Positions 54,329 through 63,837 of a stretch of DNA of 64,000 nucleotides are shown here, in pieces. Under the pieces are notes generated by a model. The model was not told where the DNA came from, made no database searches, and saw only the letters and a program-made list of their open reading frames with translations. The stretch is from an uncultured Bacteroides sp. (GTDB taxonomy: Bacteria; Bacteroidota; Bacteroidia; Bacteroidales; Bacteroidaceae), in contig NZ_OY782185.1 in assembly GCF_963677685.1 (NCBI RefSeq), positions 148,973 to 212,972 on the forward strand, in the 5' to 3' direction. The position numbers and the translations under genes were made by a program. Position 1 is the stretch's first letter, and every line of letters begins with the position of its first letter.

Positions 54329-56386
54329 TTAAAAATTATAAACGATAGAAGTGAAAAAGCTTCTCCCCTCTTTGGGATAATTTCGTGAGATGGCATAGTT
54401 GCGATCAAAGAGGTTCTTTGTGCCAAACTCACAGGATAACCCTTTCCACAACTGTGAGTGTATCTTTGCATTCATAATCATATATCCGGGCACCGTTATC
54501 CCGTCGCTGGTTACGTATCTTTTACTATTCACCTCTGTATCGAAATGAAAATAAGCACCCCAGGAAGATAATTCGTATTTACCGTAAGCAATAAACTTAT
54601 GATCGGGAACTCCCACAAACTTCACTGCCTTATCTTCTTTATTCTCTCGATGAATGTAACTATAGTTGGCACCTATTTTCAAATTCTTTACCAACTCCCA
54701 CCCAAAAGAGAGTTCGTAACCCTGAAAAACAGCTCTGCCCACATTGCGATTTTGATAGATAGGATCGCCATTATCTTGGGTACCCACGGTTATTTGATAA
54801 ATAGCATCGTCTACATTGTTGCGAAACAAAGAAGCCTGATACTGAAATTTGTCGGTAAGTCGACCTTCATAAGTAATGTCAAAAATCCAACTAAACTCGG
54901 ATGAAAGGTCAGGGTTAGGTTCTTGAGAGCCAAACTTACTGGAATAACGATCTTTTTGAGAAGCAAAATGTGACTTACGAGAAGCAGAGACAGTGATATC
55001 ATGTTTTTTAGCCACATGCAAGATGCTAGCCAACTGATAATTGAAAGCATCATCGGAGCCGGTTGGGAAATCATATAGCACATTTTTATCGCCCGTTAAA
55101 TAGTGTGTGCCATATTCCTGTGCTTTACTATTGCTTCTATAATTATAGCTCAGACCTGCTACTGCGGTAAAGTATTTACTAAAAGTATAAGTATCTTCCA
55201 ATCCGACGGAGAGGGTGTTATCCAAATATTTTTGTATAGGCTCACCCTCTTTAGCAACCTGTCCGGTTGTCTCATTCGCAGCAATTGCACCATTATGCTC
55301 TTTATGTGAATCATACTTCTCATGAAAAGCAAATTGGAGCAGATTGTTCTTAATAGATTCATTGGATAAATTAAAAGAACCACCTAATGAGTAATCATCA
55401 TAAATGCTGTGAAAAGCTTTTCTTGTGTTTTGCAACAAATAAGTATGGTCATCAAACTGATTCATAATATTATAATAGTTGTCATAGAAGGCAGTGATCT
55501 TCATATTGGTACCTAAGCCCAGATAGGTATTGGATTTAAAATAAATGCTTTTCTTATTATACTTAGGGTAATCCCGATATTGCCCACCGGTAATAGAAGG
55601 GGAGATGTTTTTCTTTGCATCCTGAATAATTAGATTTAGAGAATATTCATCTGTTGCATTGGGCGTATAACCCACCTTGGCGCTAACCTTCAAATCTTTT
55701 GAAGCTGAGTGTTCGCGGCGTCCGCCATCTTCATAATCGGTTGGGGTGAATTTGTCTGACAGGGAGATAAATTTAGTATCCAGATAGGATACGCTTCCAA
55801 GAAAATAGAAATTCTTAGTACGAGAACCGATATTAACCCCTGTATGATAACCATTTAATCCTTCTTTACTGAACTTTATTCCGGAGATTCCATCCACCTC
55901 AATTTTCTTTAGTGGTTTACGTGAAACCAAATTAATGGCTCCCCCCATCGTATTGGGACCGTACAAAACCGAGGTGAAGGCTTTTGTTACGCTAATTTGA
56001 GCTAAGTCAAAAGTGGTAAAACGAGTAATATCCACATTCCCATCATAAGGCACATAAATAGGTACTCCATCATAAAAGATAGGAGTTTGAAGCATACTGA
56101 AACCTCTCAAATAAAGCGCTCCTTCGTTTCGTGCACCAGTTTCCGAAATGGTCAGTCCGGGAATCAGATTTACCGCGTCTGTAAGATTATCCTTATTAAA
56201 TTCTCTCATTTGCAACATATCTATTTTATCAGGAGCAGAGATTTTGATTGCGGTACCTACAACATCAACCGTACCTAATTGATAAACTCTTGAAATAGAA
56301 TCTGGCATAACATCCTTGTCCGCTTGTGCATATATCATAATAGCAGGTAAGCCAAGAAAGAGCATAAATAATAAACGTTTTTTCAT
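54329..56386 (-). CDS. TonB-dependent receptor of the uptake locus
   Basis: A 685-residue outer-membrane receptor. The signal peptide (MKKRLLFMLFLGLPAIMIYAQ) is followed by a short TonB box region (YQLGTVDVVGTAIKI). There is no carboxypeptidase-like domain. The plug has DAVNLIPGLTISETGARNEGALYLRGF and VTKAFTSVLYGPNTMGGAINLVSRKP, and the barrel ends SFFTSIVYNF. The layout is FecA/BtuB-like rather than SusC-like. Gene order with the binding protein, permease and ATPase makes this a complete outer-to-inner membrane import route. Confidence 0.93.
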   Translation of the reverse strand: MKKRLLFMLFLGLPAIMIYAQADKDVMPDSISRVYQLGTVDVVGTAIKISAPDKIDMLQMREFNKDNLTDAVNLIPGLTISETGARNEGALYLRGFSMLQTPIFYDGVPIYVPYDGNVDITRFTTFDLAQISVTKAFTSVLYGPNTMGGAINLVSRKPLKKIEVDGISGIKFSKEGLNGYHTGVNIGSRTKNFYFLGSVSYLDTKFISLSDKFTPTDYEDGGRREHSASKDLKVSAKVGYTPNATDEYSLNLIIQDAKKNISPSITGGQYRDYPKYNKKSIYFKSNTYLGLGTNMKITAFYDNYYNIMNQFDDHTYLLQNTRKAFHSIYDDYSLGGSFNLSNESIKNNLLQFAFHEKYDSHKEHNGAIAANETTGQVAKEGEPIQKYLDNTLSVGLEDTYTFSKYFTAVAGLSYNYRSNSKAQEYGTHYLTGDKNVLYDFPTGSDDAFNYQLASILHVAKKHDITVSASRKSHFASQKDRYSSKFGSQEPNPDLSSEFSWIFDITYEGRLTDKFQYQASLFRNNVDDAIYQITVGTQDNGDPIYQNRNVGRAVFQGYELSFGWELVKNLKIGANYSYIHRENKEDKAVKFVGVPDHKFIAYGKYELSSWGAYFHFDTEVNSKRYVTSDGITVPGYMIMNAKIHSQLWKGLSCEFGTKNLFDRNYAISRNYPKEGRSFFTSIVYNF

Positions 56387-56429
56387 ATTCGTGTTTTTTT
56401 GAAATTTAGAATAGCAAAACCAATACTTT

Positions 56430-56459
56430 AAAAAACCGTTATTTTATAAAAGATAACGG
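56430..56459 (-). terminator. Intrinsic terminator inside the uptake locus
   Basis: On the minus strand CCGTTAT pairs with ATAACGG around a 10-nt loop and six T follow. It lies after the methylase gene and before the TonB receptor gene. Confidence 0.75.
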
Positions 56460-56477
56460 GGTAACAAAAAATCGGCT

Positions 56478-57221
56478 CTATCGGGTAAGTATTTTAACAT
56501 GTTTACCGATAAAAAACACAAAAGGAGCAAGCATCTCTCTTTTGTCTATCACATCAAAAACCGTTTCTATAGTTCCACAAGCACAATCTTCATGAGACAG
56601 TGAAATCATGGAAGCAATAACCACAGGCATATCAGTCGGTACCCCCTCTTCTATGAATACGTTAAATATCTCTTTCAAATGATCATAAGCCATATACAGC
56701 GCTAAAGTAGTGCCATGTTTAAACAGTTTAGATACATCTCGAAAATGGGCATAGTTATCGGTAACATGATCGGCTATAGCATAAATGATGCTGTTGCTCT
56801 CAAATTTTTCAGTAATAGGTATAGCGAATATGCTTGTAGCGGCAGCGGCAGCGGTTAAACCCGGAATGACTTCGAAAGGGATTCCCATCTCTTTAAGTCG
56901 TGCGCAATCTACACCACCACCGTTAAACATCATTGCATCTCCGGCTTTCAACCGTACAACCTTTTTTCCTTCATAATAGAGTTGTTCCACTATTTTAAGG
57001 AGATCAACAGCCTCTACTCCACCCTCGGGATGCTTGTCTATGAAACGAACTTCCGCATGCGTTCCTGCTTCCATAAGTATATGAGTGGCAGGCAGACAAT
57101 CATACAATATACAATCGGCTTCATTCAATCTTCGCTTAGCTTCGACCGTAAGATAATCCGGGCCTCCCGGACCTGTACCAAGAATAGATACGGGATAGTA
57201 ATTTCCTAATGTTTTTTCCAT
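56478..57221 (-). CDS. Tetrapyrrole-methylase family protein (CobA/SumT-like, atypical)
   Basis: A 247-residue SAM-dependent methylase of the tetrapyrrole (corrin/porphyrin) methylase fold. The order matches uroporphyrinogen-III C-methyltransferase: SILGTGPGGPDYLTVEA, ADCILYDCL, KKVVRLKAGDAMMFNGGG, and IPFEVIPGLTAAAAATSIFAIPI. Two usually strict motifs deviate: GPGDPDLLT reads GPGGPDYLT, and GGDPFVFGRGGEE reads AGDAMMFNGGGVD. It lies 32 nt after the ABC ATPase gene and before a terminator, in an uptake operon rather than a siroheme or cobalamin biosynthesis cluster. It may modify an imported tetrapyrrole, but activity is not certain. Confidence 0.8.
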   Translation of the reverse strand: MEKTLGNYYPVSILGTGPGGPDYLTVEAKRRLNEADCILYDCLPATHILMEAGTHAEVRFIDKHPEGGVEAVDLLKIVEQLYYEGKKVVRLKAGDAMMFNGGGVDCARLKEMGIPFEVIPGLTAAAAATSIFAIPITEKFESNSIIYAIADHVTDNYAHFRDVSKLFKHGTTLALYMAYDHLKEIFNVFIEEGVPTDMPVVIASMISLSHEDCACGTIETVFDVIDKREMLAPFVFFIGKHVKILTR

Positions 57222-57253
57222 GTTTTTTTGTTTAAATGTAATTTATCATACTA

Positions 57254-58033
57254 CTAAATATCCGGTACGCATACCTTACGAGATGTCATGATGTTATCCG
57301 ACAAGGCATGAATACGAATATCCGTTCCATAAATATCTTTCAGAAGTCCCTCCGTAATCACCTTTTCACAAGCCCCTTGAGCCATTACGGTATGATTACG
57401 TACAATCGCAACTTTTGCATTGCACATAAAAGCATGATCAGGAGAATGTGTAGCCATCAAGATACCAAGTGACTCATCCTTTAGTGCGTTTACTTGCCTA
57501 ATAATTCTGATTTGATTACCAAAATCAAGACTAGATGTTGGTTCATCCATAATTAAAAAAGCGGGCTGCTGAGCTAATGCTCTTGCCACAATAACCATCT
57601 GTTGTTCTCCGCCGCTTAGCTGAGTGAAAACTCGCTTACGCAAATGAAGAATATTGAGTCTCTCTAAACACCATTCAGCAATGGCTTTATCTTCTCTACC
57701 GGGAGAGGCAAACGATTTCAGGTGAGATACGCGACCAAAAAGAACAACATCCATTACTGTAAAAGGGAAAGGCAAGGAACGAGCTTGAGGTACATAAGCA
57801 ACTTTACGGGCAAACTGAACTCGATCCCAAGAAGATAAATCTTTACCATCAAGCAAAATTTCTCCGGAATGTAGTGAAAGCAGACCAAGTAGAGAACGAA
57901 ACAGCGTCGTTTTTCCGGAACCATTACGCCCCAAGACACAAACCGTTTGCCCTGTATGAATCTCCAGATTAACATTCCTGAGAATTGTCTTTTGCTGATA
58001 GCCTAACGCGGCATTTTTAATTTCCAATTTCAT
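57254..58033 (-). CDS. ABC transporter ATP-binding protein (FecE/BtuD-like)
   Basis: 259 residues from the ATG at 58033. The frame is open upstream, but this start is 1 nt after the permease stop and gives the normal MKLEIKNAALGYQQKTIL start. Walker A is GRNGSGKTTL, signature LSGGEQQMVIVARAL, Walker B LIMDEPTSSLDFGNQ, H-loop ATHSPDHAF. It energises the FecCD-type permease encoded just upstream. Confidence 0.95.
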   Translation of the reverse strand: MKLEIKNAALGYQQKTILRNVNLEIHTGQTVCVLGRNGSGKTTLFRSLLGLLSLHSGEILLDGKDLSSWDRVQFARKVAYVPQARSLPFPFTVMDVVLFGRVSHLKSFASPGREDKAIAEWCLERLNILHLRKRVFTQLSGGEQQMVIVARALAQQPAFLIMDEPTSSLDFGNQIRIIRQVNALKDESLGILMATHSPDHAFMCNAKVAIVRNHTVMAQGACEKVITEGLLKDIYGTDIRIHALSDNIMTSRKVCVPDI

Positions 58034-58034
58034 T

Positions 58035-59087
58035 TTACCATGTGTGTTTAGAGGATAAGCGTAATAGGATAAGAAACATAGGTGCACCAATCAACGAAGT
58101 GATAATGCCCAAAGGGATCTCTAATGAAGAGAGGGAACGAGAAAAGCCATCAACGATCAACATAAAGATGGCTCCAATCAAAAAAGATGCGGGCAGAAGT
58201 ACTTTATGATCAGGACCTACTAAAAAACGAGCAAAATGGGGGATGATTAGCCCTACCCAACCAATAAGCCCGGTGATACTTACTACTGAAGCAGTTATCA
58301 ATGATGCACAAGCAATAACTATGATACGCAATCTCCCTGCATGTACTCCTAGCGCTCGTGCTTCTTCATCTCCGAAAGAAAGTATATTCAACCTCCATGA
58401 AGAGAGTATCAAGGGAAGTAAAGCCAATCCTATAAAAGGAAAGACTGACTTCAATTCTTTCATCGTAACTTCTGCTAAGCTACCCATAAGCCAGAATGTA
58501 ATATCGGGCAATTTGTACTCACTGTCTGCCAAATATTTAATCAAAGATATAAGAGCAGTAAACATGGAACCAACAATCATTCCGGAGAGCACAAGCATCA
58601 GAATGCGATCATGCGATTTACTCATTATCTTGCTAAAAGATAACGCTATGCAAACAGAAATAATACCGGTAACAAATGCCATCCCTTGAATGCCGGCAAG
58701 TCCCCAAGAGAACAGAATGGCTAGTGAAGCACCGAAACCTGCTCCTGAACTAACTCCTAAAATATCGGGACTCACCATCGGGTTTCTAAAAATACCCTGA
58801 TAGGATGCGCCAGAGACAGAGAGCGACCCTCCGACAAGCACAGCAGCCAAAATACGAGGTAGCCTTATTTGGTTCAAGAGTAAAGGGAGGTTTGCATCTG
58901 TATATTCTCCTGTGAAAAGATATTTTAGTATATCTCCTATAGCAATAGAATATCTTCCTACAGAAAATGAGAAAAGAATAATCAAAACTAAAAGCAAAGT
59001 CAAAGCGGATAAAATCGCTACTCCGTTAATATTATAACTTTGTTTTAAATTCCAAACATGAATACTTCTTCTCCAATTGATGATCAT
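58035..59087 (-). CDS. FecCD-family ABC transporter permease
   Basis: A 350-residue permease of the iron-siderophore/heme/B12 family, about ten transmembrane segments. Hallmarks: LRLPRILAAVLVGGSLSVSGASYQGIFRNPMVSPDILGVSSGAGFGA, then RLNILSFGDEEARALGVHAGRLR (coupling helix) and the late GLIGWVGLIIPHFARFLVGPDHK. First gene of the minus-strand uptake locus. No consensus promoter box or riboswitch could be recognised in the 345-nt upstream gap. Confidence 0.95.
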   Translation of the reverse strand: MIINWRRSIHVWNLKQSYNINGVAILSALTLLLVLIILFSFSVGRYSIAIGDILKYLFTGEYTDANLPLLLNQIRLPRILAAVLVGGSLSVSGASYQGIFRNPMVSPDILGVSSGAGFGASLAILFSWGLAGIQGMAFVTGIISVCIALSFSKIMSKSHDRILMLVLSGMIVGSMFTALISLIKYLADSEYKLPDITFWLMGSLAEVTMKELKSVFPFIGLALLPLILSSWRLNILSFGDEEARALGVHAGRLRIIVIACASLITASVVSITGLIGWVGLIIPHFARFLVGPDHKVLLPASFLIGAIFMLIVDGFSRSLSSLEIPLGIITSLIGAPMFLILLRLSSKHTW

Positions 59088-59432
59088 AAGCTCTGCAAAA
59101 TAAGTAGTTCTACCTTTTGCATAAATAGGGACAAAAAACAGACCACAACAAGAAGCTAATGTTATAAAAGAGAGAAAAACAAAAAATAAAAAAAGACATT
59201 ATCCTCATAATCAGGCAATTAAAAAAAGAAAGAGGAAAGCAAAAGAAAAAGAGAAGAAGAAAAGATGGGAAAGAAAATTCCTACATAATTGTATGAAAAA
59301 AAAGTAAGACAATCCAAAATGTGCTTAGATATTTAGAAATGAGAAAAAGAAAAACACAGATATAAAGAAAGGCCATCTTCACTAAGGAAGACAGCCTTTT
59401 TTTATCAAAAAAGAAGTATTAACAAGAATAAA
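59088..59432. other. Gene-free gap with purine-rich tract
   Basis: Between the permease start and the mutB end. About 59218-59275 is nearly all A and G on the plus strand. I looked for a cobalamin or heme-type leader for the uptake operon and saw none. The only clear structure is the hairpin at 59368-59399. Confidence 0.6.
59368..59405. terminator. Hairpin after mutB
   Basis: AAAGGC-TCTTC pairs with GAAGA-GCCTTT around ACTAAG with a small internal mismatch. T-runs are strong on the plus strand and weaker on the minus strand. By position it should end the mutA-mutB transcript. Confidence 0.5.
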
Positions 59433-61577
59433 TTAATCTTGCAATAGAATCTCCAACATCTGACAAGCAGCTTTTGCTACAGGGGTACCTGGACCAAAGA
59501 TAGCAGCAACACCTGCCTTGTAAAGGAAATCATAATCTTGCGCAGGAATAACTCCTCCAGCTATAACAATAATATCCTCACGACCAAGTTTCTTCAACTC
59601 TTCCATAATCTGAGGAATCAAAGTCTTGTGTCCGGCAGCAAGTGAAGAAACACCTACTACATGAACATCATTTTCAACAGCTTCACGAGCAGCTTCGGCA
59701 GGAGTTTGGAACAAAGGTCCCATATCCACATCGAATCCACAGTCAGCATATCCTGTTGCAACAACTTTAGCACCACGGTCGTGACCGTCTTGTCCCATCT
59801 TCGCAATCATAATACGAGGCTGACGCCCCTCTTTCTTAGCAAACTTCTCGGTCAATTCACATGCACGTTTGAAGTCTGAATCATTTTTACTTTCTGATGA
59901 ATACACGCCTGATATAGTTCTGATTATTGCTTTATAACGTCCTACGATTTTCTCGCAAGCATAAGATATTTCACCTAAAGTGGCACGTACACGAGCTGCT
60001 TCTACTGCCAACTCCAAAAGATTTCCTTTTTTAGTTTCTACACATTTAGTAATAGCCTCTAAAGCAGCTTGAACTTTAGCCTCATCACGTCCTTCTTTAA
60101 GCTCTTTCAAACGTTCTATCTGCTCCTTACGAACAGCAGTATTGTCAATTTCAAGAATATCGATAGGAGCTTCTTTCTCTAAACGGTATTTATTCACACC
60201 CACAATTGTTTGTGAACCTGAATCAATACGAGCCTGAGCACGAGCTGCAGCTTCTTCTATACGCATTTTAGGAATACCAGTTTCAATAGCCTTAGCCATA
60301 CCACCAAGTTTTTCGACTTCTTCAATACGCTCCCATGCTTTGTGAGCTAGCTCATTAGTTAAACTCTCTACATAATATGAACCACCCCATGGATCAACAT
60401 TCTTGCAAACATAAGTTTCTTCCTGAATATAAATCTGAGTATTACGGGCAATACGTGCTGAGAAATCAGTAGGTAAAGCAATGGCTTCATCAAGTGCATT
60501 AGTATGCAAGGACTGTGTATGCCCTAAAGCAGCAGCCATAGCTTCGATACAAGTACGTCCCACATTATTAAATGGATCTTGTTCAGTAAGAGACCATCCA
60601 GATGTTTGTGAGTGTGTACGCAAAGCCAAAGACTTAGGATTCTTTGGATTGAATTGCTTTACAATCTTAGCCCACAACATACGTGCTGCACGCATCTTAG
60701 CTATTTCCATAAAATGGTTTGTACCTATAGCCCAGAAGAAAGATAAACGAGGGGCAAATGCATCAATATCGATGCCTGCCGCAACACCTGCGCGAAGATA
60801 CTCTAAACCATCAGCCAGTGTATAAGCCAATTCAATATCAGCAGTAGCACCAGCTTCTTGCATATGGTAGCCAGAGATAGAAATAGAATTGAACTTAGGC
60901 ATTTTCTGAGAAGTATATTCAAAAATATCAGAGATAATCTTCATAGAAAAAGCAGGTGGGTAAATATAGGTATTACGAACCATGAATTCTTTCAAAATAT
61001 CATTTTGAATAGTTCCGGCCATTTCTTCTAGTTTAGCACCTTGCTCTAAGCCGGCATTGATATAAAATGCCAAAATAGGAAGCACGGCACCATTCATAGT
61101 CATGGAGACAGACATCTTATTCAAAGGAATACCATCGAACAAAACTTTCATATTTTCCAAAGAACAAATAGAAACACCTGCTTTACCAACATCACCTACT
61201 ACACGTTCATGATCAGGATCATAGCCACGGTGTGTAGCAAGGTCAAATGCAACAGAAAGTCCTTTCTGACCAGAAGCCAGGTTACGACGATAAAAAGCAT
61301 TTGATTCTTCTGCCGTAGAGAAACCTGCATACTGACGGATGGTCCAGGGACGAAACGTATACATCACAGAATACGGTCCACGTAAATAAGGAGGAAGGCC
61401 GGCAGCAAAGTCCAAATGCTCCATTCCTTCAATATCTTCTTTTGTATAAACAGGCTTTACTTCAATGTGCTCTGGAGTTTTCCAGTCAGCTGTAATGCCG
61501 TTAGCTTTTTGCCATTCCATACCGTCTGACGGTTGAAATGCTGCATATATATCTAAATTTTTAAAATTTGGTCGCAT
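59433..61577 (-). CDS. mutB: Methylmalonyl-CoA mutase large (catalytic) subunit
   Basis: A 714-residue B12-dependent mutase interconverting succinyl-CoA and methylmalonyl-CoA, the step that leads Bacteroides from succinate to propionate. The TIM-barrel part has [22 protein letters not shown] and [11 protein letters not shown]-like [11 protein letters not shown] with substrate loops. The C-terminal cobalamin domain has the base-off motif DGHDRG ([23 protein letters not shown]) and a late GGVIP. Length is normal. It lies 14 nt after mutA. Confidence 0.97.
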   Translation of the reverse strand: MRPNFKNLDIYAAFQPSDGMEWQKANGITADWKTPEHIEVKPVYTKEDIEGMEHLDFAAGLPPYLRGPYSVMYTFRPWTIRQYAGFSTAEESNAFYRRNLASGQKGLSVAFDLATHRGYDPDHERVVGDVGKAGVSICSLENMKVLFDGIPLNKMSVSMTMNGAVLPILAFYINAGLEQGAKLEEMAGTIQNDILKEFMVRNTYIYPPAFSMKIISDIFEYTSQKMPKFNSISISGYHMQEAGATADIELAYTLADGLEYLRAGVAAGIDIDAFAPRLSFFWAIGTNHFMEIAKMRAARMLWAKIVKQFNPKNPKSLALRTHSQTSGWSLTEQDPFNNVGRTCIEAMAAALGHTQSLHTNALDEAIALPTDFSARIARNTQIYIQEETYVCKNVDPWGGSYYVESLTNELAHKAWERIEEVEKLGGMAKAIETGIPKMRIEEAAARAQARIDSGSQTIVGVNKYRLEKEAPIDILEIDNTAVRKEQIERLKELKEGRDEAKVQAALEAITKCVETKKGNLLELAVEAARVRATLGEISYACEKIVGRYKAIIRTISGVYSSESKNDSDFKRACELTEKFAKKEGRQPRIMIAKMGQDGHDRGAKVVATGYADCGFDVDMGPLFQTPAEAAREAVENDVHVVGVSSLAAGHKTLIPQIMEELKKLGREDIIVIAGGVIPAQDYDFLYKAGVAAIFGPGTPVAKAACQMLEILLQD

Positions 61578-61591
61578 GTTCTTATTCCTTT

Positions 61592-63427
61592 TTATTTCAA
61601 CAGCTTGGCGTTATATTCTCTCAAAGTTTCGAGTGCGTTGACACGAACGTGTATAAAGTTCTCGATGCCTTCAGCTTTTAGTTCATTCATACAAGCCGGA
61701 GCACCTGCTACAATAAACATAGCACGTCCATTCAACGCTTTATATGCAGGAAGAGCATACTCTACGTATTCATCATCACTTGAACAAAGAACAACAATAT
61801 CAGCTTTTGCAGCCATAGCCGCTTCAACACCTTCTTCTACAGATTTAAAGCCTAAGTTATCAACTACTTCATAACCGGCACATCCTAAGAAGTTACAAGA
61901 GAACTGTGCACGTGCCTGACGCATAGCCAAGTTACCAATTGTTAGCATAAATGCTTTAGGACGCTTTGTTGCAGCTTCCGTTTGAAAACGCAATGCTTCA
62001 AATTCACTTGCTGCACGCTCTAATTTTAAAGTAGCCACATCGGTATGAGGAGCTTCACCACAACCACAAGCAGTACTTAAATCCAAAGGAGCTTTGTTTC
62101 CTGCCTTTTCTGAGAAATTAGGATATTGGTTAGTACCAAGTAATACCTCTCTACGCTGAGCTACTGATTTATGACGAGCCTTACCTGTCTCATTAATAGC
62201 CGTTTGTACACTTCCAGCTTTCACGGCAGCATAAAAACCACCTTCATCTTCAACTTGAAGGAAAAGATCCCACGCTTGTTTAGCGATAGAAACCGTTAGG
62301 TTCTCAACATAATAAGAACCCGCAGCAGGGTCAACAACTTTATCAAAGTGAGATTCTTCCTTTAACAACAACTGTTGATTACGAGCCAATCGTTCTGAAA
62401 GTTCATCAGGAGTTGCATACACTTTATCAAACGGAGTAACGGTCATAGAATCAACCCCCGCCAATGCAGCACTCATTGCCTCCGTTTGAGTACGAAGTAA
62501 GTTAGCGTGTGCGTCAAATAAAGTAAGATTAAACGAAGTTGTCTCAGCATGAATTTTCATTTTAGCTGCGCAACGGCATTCGTCGTTTTGCCCTTTATTT
62601 TCACAATCACGTAAACATTCTGGGCTATAAGATGCAACAATATTAGCCCACAACATACGAGCTGCTCGGAATTTAGCTATTTCAAGAAAATAATTAGAAC
62701 TAATACCAAAATTAAATTTAATCTTTTTAGCAATAACGGTAGCTGGAATTCCTGCTTCCGTAAGTTGGCTTAAATAAGCATTCCCCCAAGCTAAAGCATA
62801 ACCCAATTCTTGTGAGATATAAGCGCCAGCATTATTAAGTGAAAGAGCATTTACATTCAAAAGACGATAAGAAGAAAGAGGTTGCATCGTCTCAATTAAC
62901 CTTTTAGCAGTTTGTATTAAATCGCCTTTTTCCTTTCCATCAACTAACATCTTATTAAAGAAATCATAATTGATAGAGCCTTGCAATTTAGCCAAATCGT
63001 AATCTTTCTTTTGGAAGTATGCAACTAACAACTCGGCCAAGTCAACAACTTGTCCTTGACAAGTAGAAAAGTTTAGTTCAACACTCTCAGCACAAACATC
63101 CTTCAAAAGCAATTCTATTGTCTCTACAGTAAGGTCTTTTGAATCAATGTTAAAAGAGAGGGAGTCAATCCCTTTCATAAGAATATCCAAAGCTTTTTTA
63201 TTTGCTTCTTTCGGATCATCAACTTTGATTTCTTGGCGTACCAACCATACATTGTTCTTCTTGGTTCCTCTTAAATAAGGAAATTCACCAGGGAGTGCAT
63301 TTGTCGTCTTTAAACCTTCAAGATCCTCCATTCGATAGAAAGGTTTTACCTTAAAACCTTCATTCGTCTTCCAAACAAGTTTCTTCTCAAAATCAGCCCC
63401 TTTCAAATCGGCTGTTACTTTCTCCAT
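61592..63427 (-). CDS. mutA: Methylmalonyl-CoA mutase small subunit, N-terminus probably frameshifted
   Basis: A 611-residue small subunit that pairs with MutB. It has the barrel and B12-like folds but lacks the DxHxxG cobalamin motif, as usual. Two Cys-rich stretches are present: [17 protein letters not shown] near residue 280 and ACGCGE near residue 452. The open frame starts at the ATG at 63427 ([10 protein letters not shown]), but the upstream bases encode MADSKEKLFSDF in a different frame (from 63486) and SPVSTEKW in this frame. One missing base near 63450-63451 would explain the break, giving an intact protein of about 631 residues. As it stands, translation must start or restart at 63427. 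Confidence 0.9.
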   Translation of the reverse strand: MEKVTADLKGADFEKKLVWKTNEGFKVKPFYRMEDLEGLKTTNALPGEFPYLRGTKKNNVWLVRQEIKVDDPKEANKKALDILMKGIDSLSFNIDSKDLTVETIELLLKDVCAESVELNFSTCQGQVVDLAELLVAYFQKKDYDLAKLQGSINYDFFNKMLVDGKEKGDLIQTAKRLIETMQPLSSYRLLNVNALSLNNAGAYISQELGYALAWGNAYLSQLTEAGIPATVIAKKIKFNFGISSNYFLEIAKFRAARMLWANIVASYSPECLRDCENKGQNDECRCAAKMKIHAETTSFNLTLFDAHANLLRTQTEAMSAALAGVDSMTVTPFDKVYATPDELSERLARNQQLLLKEESHFDKVVDPAAGSYYVENLTVSIAKQAWDLFLQVEDEGGFYAAVKAGSVQTAINETGKARHKSVAQRREVLLGTNQYPNFSEKAGNKAPLDLSTACGCGEAPHTDVATLKLERAASEFEALRFQTEAATKRPKAFMLTIGNLAMRQARAQFSCNFLGCAGYEVVDNLGFKSVEEGVEAAMAAKADIVVLCSSDDEYVEYALPAYKALNGRAMFIVAGAPACMNELKAEGIENFIHVRVNALETLREYNAKLLK

Positions 63428-63486
63428 CCACTTTTCTGTAGAAACGGGAGAAAATCAGAGAAGAGTTTTTCTTTACTGTCTGCCAT
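63415..63486 (-). pseudogene. mutA: Out-of-frame 5' fragment of mutA
   Basis: ATG at 63484-63486 begins MADSKEKLFSDF, the expected MutA N-terminus, then shifts into [12 protein letters not shown] and a TAA at 63415-63417. The stop falls just after the internal ATG at 63427, so reinitiation is possible. The promoter box at 63564-63571 lies correctly upstream of this ATG. Confidence 0.75.
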
Positions 63487-63563
63487 AGTTTATTTAAAAT
63501 TTAAATATAATAATAGTATATTTATTCTTTTATATCCTCTTCTAATGTCTTTTATAAGACCTG

Positions 63564-63571
63564 CAAATATA
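63564..63571 (-). promoter_or_regulatory. -7 box (TATATTTG) of mutA-mutB
   Basis: Exact TAnnTTTG match on the minus strand, 77 nt before the original ATG at 63486. A perfect palindrome GCGAAATTTCGC (63603-63614) lies upstream of it and could be an operator. The rest of the roughly 350-nt gap to 63838 shows nothing else I can name. Confidence 0.55.
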
Positions 63572-63837
63572 CAGAATTACTTAAAACGAGCCCTCCTTTT
63601 TAGCGAAATTTCGCAGTTAAAAGGGAGTATAATCTCCTAATTATACATAATAGAAGAAAATAATTCAGTATAAATCTGCTACCAAGGATATCACAGCTCC
63701 AAGATACAAGGAGACGCATAAATGATAATAAAACAGCAGAATCTAAAAAAGAATAGTCATTTCATGACTATGAACATATATTAATAAATTTACATCACAG
63801 CAATGAAAGTACTTGAAAATAAAAAGATAGAGGAGTA

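Noticed and set aside
54319-54471. N-terminal extension of the substrate-binding protein into the receptor gene
   Set aside because: The lipoprotein signal peptide begins at the ATG at 54318; the extension overlaps coding sequence of the receptor.
59088-59432. Cobalamin or other riboswitch before the uptake operon
   Set aside because: No B12-box-like or other recognisable conserved leader was found in the gap, on either strand.
63440-63460. Programmed -1 frameshift in mutA
   Set aside because: A slip back by one base would join the frames, but the site lacks a canonical X-XXY-YYZ heptamer, and a one-base deletion gives a simpler account.
63487-63837. Cobalamin riboswitch before mutA
   Set aside because: The gap holds a promoter box and a palindrome, but no B12-box or expected pairing pattern.
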